Virus record (IMG/VR): IMGVR_UViG_3300013113_000260
Span: 1-32,313 of that record
Length of the DNA: 32,313 nt
Direction: 5' to 3' (one strand)
Origin: a virus
Shown here: piece by piece, positions 20,339 through 27,020 of the stretch
Numbering within the stretch: position 1 is the first letter of the stretch
Layout: every line of letters begins with the position of its first letter
The notes under the pieces: generated by a model
What the model was told of the DNA's origin: nothing
Database searches by the model: none
The model's input: the letters and a program-made list of their open reading frames with translations, nothing else
Position numbers and translations under genes: made by a program

Positions 20339-21194
20339 TATCCCCTCCTTCTGGGTAAGTCTGAATGTTCGAAGTCCAAGTTTCTACGAAGGCAAAACTG
20401 TTTTCATATTTTGTCGAGTGTATCTGATAAGACGCTCCTTGAAGGTCTTTCATCTTCTCCTTGACTTCTTTGTTTACCTTTTTCAAAACTTTATAGTCTT
20501 CTTCTAATACTTTGTCGTTTACAGCGTAATAATAACACCTATTGGTTTCGTTGTCAATAGGAAAAAAACTTTTTTCTGCACCTGTCTCGAAGTCTACCAT
20601 CCCTATTGTGTAAATCCTCGCTGACTCACTGTTCTCAATCTTGTTGTCAAGAACTGGTTTGGTTCTATTGAAAACATTTACCATATGATAAGTGTATCCA
20701 ATCAACTCGTTTATCTTCTCATAATAATTTGCTGCTGTCAAGTTGTTTTCTAAAATTTCTTCAGTGGATGGATTGCTTACCAAACACATCGAGCGCAAGA
20801 CACCTGACCTTGCATACTCTTGCAAAATCCTATAACAAACCTTGTCTTGCAAATAAGCAGTTCTTCCTAGAAGTTCGTGGTCTGGCTTGATATAAAGAAC
20901 ATCTACATCGAACTTACGCTTCAAAAACTTTAAAACCTGCAAAGAGGCACCTGAAATGTTTCCAGAGCCCGCCATAATAAACAAACACTCGCCTACATCA
21001 GGCATTTGCTCAACAAAACGGGTCATTCTTATTTGTTTTTTATCATATTCCTCGTGAGACGCTCTCTTTGTGATGCCGAGCGACTTAGAAGTCTTCTTTA
21101 GACCCTCGTCAATAGTAAAAACACTGTATTGAGGGTATTTCTCAAAGTATTTAGCGATTTTGCAACCTGCATTGCCTAAACCTACTACGTTCAT
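20331..21194 (-). CDS. Divergent FtsZ/tubulin-like protein
   Basis: 287 aa. It has the layout of an FtsZ/tubulin GTPase domain. There is an N-terminal strand and nucleotide loop NVVGLGNAGCKIAKYF (2-17; compare FtsZ VIGVGGGGGNAV), then a strand ending FTIDE. A strand and Gly-rich T4 loop follow at CLFIMAGSGNISGASL (70-85; FtsZ FITAGMGGGTGTGAA), then VDVLYIKPDHELLGRTAYLQ (97-116; FtsZ TVAVVTKPFxFEGxxRxxxA) and a strand ending LVSNPSTEEI (138-147; FtsZ IPNDKLL). The C-terminal half has a long helix and beta strands like the activation domain. The tubulin signature GGGTGTG is degenerate and no NxDFAD-type T7 loop is seen, so GTP hydrolysis and polymerisation are uncertain. Other Rossmann proteins remain possible. 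It overlaps the mini-PolA gene by four bases (ATGA). Confidence 0.65.
   Translation of the reverse strand: MNVVGLGNAGCKIAKYFEKYPQYSVFTIDEGLKKTSKSLGITKRASHEEYDKKQIRMTRFVEQMPDVGECLFIMAGSGNISGASLQVLKFLKRKFDVDVLYIKPDHELLGRTAYLQDKVCYRILQEYARSGVLRSMCLVSNPSTEEILENNLTAANYYEKINELIGYTYHMVNVFNRTKPVLDNKIENSESARIYTIGMVDFETGAEKSFFPIDNETNRCYYYAVNDKVLEEDYKVLKKVNKEVKEKMKDLQGASYQIHSTKYENSFAFVETWTSNIQTYPEGGDSE
20529..20557 (-). promoter_or_regulatory. Intragenic sigma-70 promoter upstream of the ssb cluster
   Basis: TTGACA (20557-20552), a 17-base spacer and TATTAT (20534-20529) on the minus strand, inside the FtsZ-like gene. It would produce a shorter transcript carrying the two small genes and ssb, ending at the terminator at 18921-18944. 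Confidence 0.65.
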
Positions 21195-22375
21195 TTCATT
21201 TTCCTCATTTCTCCGTAACTTTTGCCGATAGAAACACCAACTTTATACTTTCCAAGTGGTGTTTTGGAGAATTTATCAATCATTTCAGGCAAAAGTGCTT
21301 TATCTTCGTCTGACAAGTCCAATAGAACGCTGTCATGAACAAGAAAGCGTATCTCTGACTTCTTGCCCTCCAACATTTCCCATATACTGTAAGCACTGTT
21401 GAGAAAAATATCACTAGAAGTAGACTGAATAAGGTAGTTCAAGGCGGTTCTTTCTTCTGAGAGTATTGTTCTCCCCATTGGCGTCCTTATCTTCCCCTCT
21501 TCATAGTACTTCTCTACAAGCTTGTCCCTATTATAATAGGTTTCTGCTTTCTCGTCAAGTGCTTTCGGGTTATAAAGCCAAGAAAATATCTTTTCTTTTG
21601 CTTCGGGTCTTGTCATACCCTCGTCATAAATGTTTTCCATATTCCAAAGGTGCAAGTCCTCCTCTGGCTGCTTTGTTCCCGACAAACCAAGCAAAGTTCT
21701 TAGTTCCGCTGCGTTGTAGTCAAGTTCCACCAACCAGTCGTTCTTTGGCTTTACAATGTTGCGAAACTTCTTATCCAAAGTTAGGATAGGAAAACTCGCT
21801 TTAGAGGCGGTAAGACGCCCCGTTATCGTCCCGAACGGGTTATAACTTACACGTTGTAGGTTATTTCCCAAACGCTGCCTAAAGTGGCGTACTCGCTCTT
21901 CAGCAGCATAGCGGTTTAGAGCGGCTTTGTCAACAGAAAAATGCTGCTGAGCGATATTATTTACCATTCTAGAAACTTTTACCATAAAGTCGTGATTAGC
22001 TGGCTTTTGATAATTCTGGAACACCCAGTCTGTTATCTGAGTCTTTATGGAGTAATATTCCAAGAGGTGTCGAGTTGGTACCAAGTCGTAAAAACAATGT
22101 TCGTGAAGGGAAACTTTGGATAAAGCGAATGACCTGTAAAAAGCCAACATCTTTTTGTGAACTCTTTCAAAGTCTTCTTGCAAGTGCGAAGGGCAAACAT
22201 CTCCTAACTCCTTGCCCTCTACATATATCTTGGCATACTGAATATCCTCTTTATCTATAGAAGAAGATAAGCTCCAGGTATGTGTCAGGTCTTGAGGGAG
22301 TTCATCAAAGTGAAGTTCGCCTTCTGCGAAGACACCTATACACTCCTTCTTATCGTCGAGCGCTTGGAATAGCAT
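21191..22375 (-). CDS. Small family A DNA polymerase (polymerase domain only)
   Basis: 394 aa, compared with about 600 for a Klenow-like fragment and 928 for E. coli PolI. Motifs of the family A palm and fingers are intact: TGRLTAS (185-191), motif A LDYNAAELR (218-226, catalytic Asp219), motif B R256-x3-K260-x3-F264-x3-Y268, NYLIQSTSSD (313-322) and motif C LVHDSVL (345-351, catalytic Asp348). The first 175 residues are too short for a 3'-5' exonuclease domain and show no exonuclease acids; they may hold a reduced thumb. It would fill gaps or extend primers, perhaps after the phage 5' nuclease, while DnaE replicates. No frameshift or degraded motif suggests decay. The ATG lies 8 bases after the stop of the upstream virion gene, with AAGG before it. 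Confidence 0.88.
   Translation of the reverse strand: MLFQALDDKKECIGVFAEGELHFDELPQDLTHTWSLSSSIDKEDIQYAKIYVEGKELGDVCPSHLQEDFERVHKKMLAFYRSFALSKVSLHEHCFYDLVPTRHLLEYYSIKTQITDWVFQNYQKPANHDFMVKVSRMVNNIAQQHFSVDKAALNRYAAEERVRHFRQRLGNNLQRVSYNPFGTITGRLTASKASFPILTLDKKFRNIVKPKNDWLVELDYNAAELRTLLGLSGTKQPEEDLHLWNMENIYDEGMTRPEAKEKIFSWLYNPKALDEKAETYYNRDKLVEKYYEEGKIRTPMGRTILSEERTALNYLIQSTSSDIFLNSAYSIWEMLEGKKSEIRFLVHDSVLLDLSDEDKALLPEMIDKFSKTPLGKYKVGVSIGKSYGEMRKMK
21905..21933 (-). promoter_or_regulatory. Possible intragenic promoter in the polymerase gene
   Basis: TTGACA (21933-21928), a 17-base spacer and TATGCT (21910-21905) on the minus strand. The -10 is weaker than at the other sites and the spacer is GC-rich, so this is the least certain member of the set. 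It could serve the FtsZ-like gene. Confidence 0.3.
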
Positions 22376-22383
22376 TATTTACC

Positions 22384-23616
22384 TTAGAATTTGAAATCTG
22401 TAATTATTCTATCAAAGGAGTTTCTATTTGTCAAGTCTCTTTTTTGAAAAAGTTCTGATGTCTTGTCGATAAAGTATGGTTCTAGCTGTAGCGTCATTTG
22501 TCGAGTGCCTCTATATTTGTATGTCGCAAGGGACTCCCGAACAACTTTATCAAACTTCGCCTGATTCCACTTGCTGCCTGACTCAAGAGCACGAAAATAA
22601 ACATAAGAGCGAATCCAGTGATTTTCTCCGTAATTCTTTCTGAGCTTCTCCAAACTTGGAATTTCTCTATATTTTGTACTAATCTTAGACGTGCCAGTTT
22701 TACTACAGTACTTTGAAACAAGGTATGTCGGGTCTGTGTTATAATATTGACTATAAGCACTATTCATAACAGAGTCAAGACCTTCAATTTCCAAATCAGC
22801 TATTCTATCATAATATTTTGCGAAAAATTCATCAATACTACCAACTCCGTACCTAGACAGCTTTCTCTTGGAATAAGGGTGAGAAATGTCAAAATAAAGA
22901 CGCCAAGGAATGTGTTTATCTATTCTAAACCCGTAGCGATTTACAACCTTCCTAAAAACCTGAAAGTTTGAGTCTTTGATGTAGCCCTCATATTTCACTT
23001 TATCTTCTGAATAATCTTCTGTTGCTAAATCTATGACCAGCCCAGAGTGTCTTGGGTCCGAAAGATTAGACGTGCAAAATCCAGACATTGTAAGCGGACT
23101 TCTAGTTGAAGCGGCATATTCCATAAAAGATTTTTCGAAAGTTCTATAATCTATGATTTCTGGTAAATCAGTGTTTTTGATAGATACAAACTCGTTTACT
23201 ATGCTTTCTCGATATGAGGTATAAGACGTTTTTGGATTTTTCCAAGCTTTCTTTGGAGCTAGCTCTTTGAGGGTTTTAGAATCAAGCCTGAGCTTTCCTC
23301 TAAGTTCTAGCTGGCGATAATATTCAGCCATCTCCTCGAAACTTTCTTTTACAACATACAGTGCCTCGAAAGTTCCCTTGGAGCTTGAGGAAATTTGAGA
23401 TATGTACTCTTCTTTTGGGATAACTGCAAAACCGTAGCCATCGACCTTTCCGTAAAGACCTCGTATTGTCGCCCTAACTGTAATCGGTTTAGCCTGATTT
23501 CTAGCTTGAGGAAACTTTATATCGTAATACTCTGACTCAACATAAGCGTCTGAGGCTCTCAGGTCGTTGCTCCCGTTAGGTGATTCGCCACCCTTGTCTT
23601 CAAACAAATATCTCAT
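22384..23616 (-). CDS. Probable virion (tail/baseplate) protein, 410 aa
   Basis: 410 aa from the second ATG (23616). That ATG overlaps the hub-like stop as ATGA and has GGAG seven bases upstream; the ATG six bases earlier has GGAG only one base away. The protein is rich in Tyr, Arg, Ser and Lys. Segments such as PLTMSGF, SGLVIDLA, DSNFQVFRKVVNRYGFRIDK and PWRLYFDIS recall a virion structural family I have seen in marine phages, though I cannot name it or assign a position in the particle. No enzyme motif is evident. It ends the tail gene series, and a strong promoter for the replication block lies within its last codons. Confidence 0.65.
   Translation of the reverse strand: MRYLFEDKGGESPNGSNDLRASDAYVESEYYDIKFPQARNQAKPITVRATIRGLYGKVDGYGFAVIPKEEYISQISSSSKGTFEALYVVKESFEEMAEYYRQLELRGKLRLDSKTLKELAPKKAWKNPKTSYTSYRESIVNEFVSIKNTDLPEIIDYRTFEKSFMEYAASTRSPLTMSGFCTSNLSDPRHSGLVIDLATEDYSEDKVKYEGYIKDSNFQVFRKVVNRYGFRIDKHIPWRLYFDISHPYSKRKLSRYGVGSIDEFFAKYYDRIADLEIEGLDSVMNSAYSQYYNTDPTYLVSKYCSKTGTSKISTKYREIPSLEKLRKNYGENHWIRSYVYFRALESGSKWNQAKFDKVVRESLATYKYRGTRQMTLQLEPYFIDKTSELFQKRDLTNRNSFDRIITDFKF
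22406..22434 (-). promoter_or_regulatory. Sigma-70 promoter at the virion/replication boundary
   Basis: TTGACA (22434-22429), a 17-base spacer and TAGAAT (22411-22406) on the minus strand, inside the final 17 codons of the 410-aa virion gene. It lies 30 bases before the ATG of the family A polymerase and so gives the replication genes a start independent of the late structural transcript. Confidence 0.75.
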
Positions 23617-25865
23617 TGGCATACTCCTGGATTACTTGGCTTGGTCCATATAGTTTCTAACTCTGTACTGAATTTACCGTCTTGTATCGTGTTCCTGACC
23701 TTGAGTACCATAAAGTATCCTCCAAGACCTAAATCATCCGCATCTTGTTGAGCGAAAGAATTTGAAGTTATATAAACCAGCATCCCTGGTTTGAAGATTG
23801 GATTTCCAACCATATCGACGTTTGCTTTATACAAGGACCATAGAATTCTTTTTTTATCATTAAACCCATCAGAAACCATTCTCATTTCTGCTAAATACTT
23901 TGTATCCGCTTTGCTATACTTTACCTTCTTTGTTACACCATTTTCACTTGCGGCGACAAGGTGATAGATACCATCCTTACTGTCCTCTACATAGTTTCCA
24001 CATCTAGGAAGTTCTGCGAAGGCATTGACGCCATAGACATAATAATGTTCTATCAATCCCTTCTGATAGATATTATTCTTCAAGATAGCATTGGGGATTT
24101 GCCCACTACTATAAACGTCCTTGATTTGACCCTTTGGTATAGGCTTGGACGTATTGAAAGATTGAGAACGAATTTGAGGCTTTGAAGGTGCTCTTGTGGA
24201 AGTCACGGACCTGAACTCGGGAGAAAAAGAGCGTAAGGCTAGTTGAACTATATCTTTTAGAAAACTAGACAAATCATAACTTTGTCTTTCACTTTTTTCC
24301 AATACATTCTCCTCAAACCACTTTCTAAACCCAGGTTCAGACACAGGAATAGCACTAATAGGAACCTCATATGACTTTGAGTCCTCTTTTTCTTTGTAAT
24401 AAAACGAGCCAAAAGCAAACTCGAATCCTGATTTGACTTCCTCTTTAGCAAGACCGATTACTATGTCTAATAAATCTCCCAAGTAAAAGAACGATACCGC
24501 TTGTCGAGGCAATCTCTTTGAGCCGCCCTTGGTCCAATCGGTCACAGTGCTAGACTTCTCTATAGATAATATACTGTCGCTTAGACTGTTGGTATGATGA
24601 CCCTTGCTATCGGAAAGTCGCAAGAGAGGTTCGTTCTTTCCCTTTTCTGCTGCATATCTGGTAAAGTATATCATCTTTTCCATTGCAAGTTTTGCGAAAA
24701 AACTAGAGTACCCTTTCTTCCTCAATTCAGACATTTTATCGAGGTCTTCTTTTATAGATTTCTCGTCCTTTTCTTTTTGTTCCTCGTCCTTCTTGGAGTC
24801 GCTATCACTGGGGGCACTTTTCTTTTCTCTTATCTCCTCATATAGTTCTCTCGCTTTCTCTCTTTCCTTCTTAGTCATTCCAAGTTCAAAAACATCTACT
24901 TTTGTAACTCTTCTCTCGGTGTATCCGTGATACTCTAAGTCGAGATTGATAGAGCCGTTCTCATTGTATTCTAAATTATGCTTGTACAAGTTGAGGCTTA
25001 TAACTCTTTTTGCGTCTCTAATCGCCTCTATCAATTTCTCGTCCCTTGATTGGTCCCAAATTGTTGAGTCAGAGGGTTCGTGATACCCATACTCAAGCCT
25101 CAAGATTTTTAACTCTTGATTCCCTTCCTTCTTTGCTTTCGTGGGGTCACGAGAAAGAAGTTTAAACAAATCCACATACTGGTATCTTTCGCCGTTTGGA
25201 GAGAGCCTGTTTTTAAAAAGTTCGTGCAAAGAGGAAAAATAAAGCTTCATCTGAACCTTATACATTCTGTCGGCAGTAGCTATGGAGTCACCCTCCATAT
25301 CGATAGATATTTCTTTTACGCCTGCACCAGAGCCTCGCATGTTTCTGTCCGAAGTTATAGAGTCTGGGTTGATGTCCGAAAACTGATGAAGACCTTGAAA
25401 ATCTTCAAACACTATTTCCGCTGGGTTGCCGATGGTCTTTCCTTTGATGTCTCTTTTTTCTTGAAACAACCGAATGCTTGGAACCAAGGAAGAAAGCTTG
25501 GCGGTATCCATATTGATAAAACTTTCCATACCCTTTACACCAAGAAGATGTGACCTGGTGCGTATAGCGTTGTCACCAATGATGCTTGTGTAGTTTTTAG
25601 GCTGAAAAGCTGCTTTACGAGGGTTCTCGCCAGTAATGTGATTATTTTGATAATACTGCAAAAAAGCAGGCATATCAAGACCAACCAAGAACTGATGATT
25701 GGCGTTGAGCTTTTCTATCTGTTCTACTCTTTTCTTTTCTTTCTTGACTGCCTTAGCTTTTTCTTTTCTCCTAGCCTCTCTCTCCTCTTTGGATAACTTC
25801 TCCCTCTCCCTCTGCGCTTCTCTCTCCTTCGCATCTATAGGGGTAATTCCATCCCTAATACTCAT
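23613..25865 (-). CDS. Baseplate hub-like protein (750 aa)
   Basis: 750 aa. Residues 1-55 are a long charged helix (Lys/Arg/Glu, probably coiled coil). Another charged linker lies near residues 330-380 (runs of Lys, Glu, Asp, Ser). The C-terminal 100 residues contain a strand-rich block with GNPIFKPGMLVYITS, then LGLGGYFMVLKVRNTIQDG and KFSTELETIW. This has the form of the closing domain of gpD/gp27-type hub proteins, which present a maximal-length position loop followed by a beta-rich end. The hub sits at the base of the tail tube. The position directly after a LysM baseplate protein supports this. The start codon overlaps the LysM gene stop (TGATG). I see no lysozyme motif. Confidence 0.55.
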   Translation of the reverse strand: MSIRDGITPIDAKEREAQREREKLSKEEREARRKEKAKAVKKEKKRVEQIEKLNANHQFLVGLDMPAFLQYYQNNHITGENPRKAAFQPKNYTSIIGDNAIRTRSHLLGVKGMESFINMDTAKLSSLVPSIRLFQEKRDIKGKTIGNPAEIVFEDFQGLHQFSDINPDSITSDRNMRGSGAGVKEISIDMEGDSIATADRMYKVQMKLYFSSLHELFKNRLSPNGERYQYVDLFKLLSRDPTKAKKEGNQELKILRLEYGYHEPSDSTIWDQSRDEKLIEAIRDAKRVISLNLYKHNLEYNENGSINLDLEYHGYTERRVTKVDVFELGMTKKEREKARELYEEIREKKSAPSDSDSKKDEEQKEKDEKSIKEDLDKMSELRKKGYSSFFAKLAMEKMIYFTRYAAEKGKNEPLLRLSDSKGHHTNSLSDSILSIEKSSTVTDWTKGGSKRLPRQAVSFFYLGDLLDIVIGLAKEEVKSGFEFAFGSFYYKEKEDSKSYEVPISAIPVSEPGFRKWFEENVLEKSERQSYDLSSFLKDIVQLALRSFSPEFRSVTSTRAPSKPQIRSQSFNTSKPIPKGQIKDVYSSGQIPNAILKNNIYQKGLIEHYYVYGVNAFAELPRCGNYVEDSKDGIYHLVAASENGVTKKVKYSKADTKYLAEMRMVSDGFNDKKRILWSLYKANVDMVGNPIFKPGMLVYITSNSFAQQDADDLGLGGYFMVLKVRNTIQDGKFSTELETIWTKPSNPGVCQ

Positions 25866-26206
25866 CAGTCTTCCTCCAATAAAGCAACTGCCCTGTTGAG
25901 AGGTAGTGGAATACTTATCTTATCTCCTATTTTTACGTGAGACTCTGTTGGCTTGCTATTGAATTTAGCAATCACCCACCAATACTTAGTCGTACCGTAA
26001 TGCTTGTAAGAGAGCTTGTAAAACCTATCCCCAACAGTCCAAGTGTGAAGGACAGTTGTAAGCTGAGAGAACTGCTCTTGTGTAAGAGTCTTGAAATTAG
26101 GAGAAGCATGATGTGAAATTTTCTTCACTCCTCTCTTTTCACGTACCTCTTCGTAAACATCTTCAGTATTGTCGAAAACTTCTCTATTTCTATATCTACT
26201 AGGCAT
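25865..26206 (-). CDS. LysM-domain baseplate protein (113 aa)
   Basis: 113 aa. After a charged N-terminal half, residues about 53-101 form a LysM-type domain: HTWTVGDRFYKLSYKHYG (compare Y-x-V-x-x-G-D-x-L-x-x-I-A-x-x-Y-G), WWVIAKFN and VKIGDKISIPLPL. Small LysM proteins sit between the tape measure/tube-initiator and hub genes in many contractile phages (P2 gpX, T4 gp53-like) and link baseplate parts rather than digest peptidoglycan. The preceding stop lies one base from the ATG, with GGAG upstream. Confidence 0.8.
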   Translation of the reverse strand: MPSRYRNREVFDNTEDVYEEVREKRGVKKISHHASPNFKTLTQEQFSQLTTVLHTWTVGDRFYKLSYKHYGTTKYWWVIAKFNSKPTESHVKIGDKISIPLPLNRAVALLEED

Positions 26207-26207
26207 A

Positions 26208-26984
26208 TTACTCTCCTCCCGACATATAACCTATTGTACCATCAGGGTTAGAAGTTATGGCGTCTGCGTTCGATTGATTTATTCTTTCCTCTGGAACGCT
26301 CATCAAAGGTGCGCTATCATCTGATTGAGTGTTGCTGCTCTGAGACACTCCTCCAGTATCTTTCACTCCAACGCCATAAGGAAAGCCCTGGGTTCTTTCA
26401 GGAGGGGACTCTTGCTTCCATCCTAATTTATCCTCATGGATAACCGAAAAGGTACAAGACAGTCTTACTATCTTTGGGTAAAGGTTTCCTTCTGAATCTC
26501 CAAACATTGCATCGTCCATTGCGGGCTCAAAATTGAAACCAGCGGAAGAACCGAGAAGACCAGCAGTCTCAGCAGACGCTAAAGGTTTAGCACCTGGTCT
26601 TGTTACAAAATTCAAATACTTCATTCTCAATAAAGGAGCCTGATTCATTCCAGAAGTTCCCGAGGAGGCTGAATTGTAAGAAGGATATAGCATATTGAAG
26701 AGAGTCGAAAGCTTTTCTAAATTCTCTTGTGCTTCCTTGAGAGAACCAGCAACTACATCCCAGGATATGTTTATAACTCTCTGAGTAGACCTGAAAGTCT
26801 GAACTGGGTCCATTCTACCATAAATCTCTTCTTTTTCCCAATTACTTTGATACTGGTCTGAGAAGCTTGTTACGAAAGCTTTGAAGCTTACCTCGTACCC
26901 TGAAATGAGATGGTAAAAGCTGAGTACATAACCTGCATTAGCGAAAACTGCTGACTCATCTGCGCTGTTCTTGAAGTTAGACAT
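26208..26984 (-). CDS. Tail-tube initiator/baseplate tube-like protein (258 aa)
   Basis: 258 aa. The middle portion has beta strands of a tube-like fold: FKAFVTSFSDQYQSNW, YGRMDPVQTFRSTQRVINI (a segment typical of tail-tube-initiator relatives), a helix with AQENLEKLSTLFNMLYPSY, then PLLRMKYLNFV and KIVRLSCTFSVIHEDKLGW. The C-terminal 65 residues are Ser/Gly/Asn/Pro-rich and probably disordered. Proteins of this form seat the first tube ring on the hub (T4 gp48/gp54 role). Its location between the tape measure and LysM genes agrees. AGGAG precedes the ATG. Confidence 0.6.
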   Translation of the reverse strand: MSNFKNSADESAVFANAGYVLSFYHLISGYEVSFKAFVTSFSDQYQSNWEKEEIYGRMDPVQTFRSTQRVINISWDVVAGSLKEAQENLEKLSTLFNMLYPSYNSASSGTSGMNQAPLLRMKYLNFVTRPGAKPLASAETAGLLGSSAGFNFEPAMDDAMFGDSEGNLYPKIVRLSCTFSVIHEDKLGWKQESPPERTQGFPYGVGVKDTGGVSQSSNTQSDDSAPLMSVPEERINQSNADAITSNPDGTIGYMSGGE

Positions 26985-27020
26985 AGTTTCTCCTGATAGT
27001 TCTATAAGGTAAGTAGTCTA

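Noticed and set aside
20730-20740. Further TTGACA hexamers on the minus strand (also near 105, 1731, 5628, 6971, 16801, 16936, 20646 and 22890)
   Set aside because: None has a TAnnnT box 17 bases downstream, so they were not called promoters.
25116-25553. Plus-strand open frame of 145 codons
   Set aside because: Antisense to the hub-like gene, with no ribosome site or recognisable domain; every supported gene in the window is on the minus strand.
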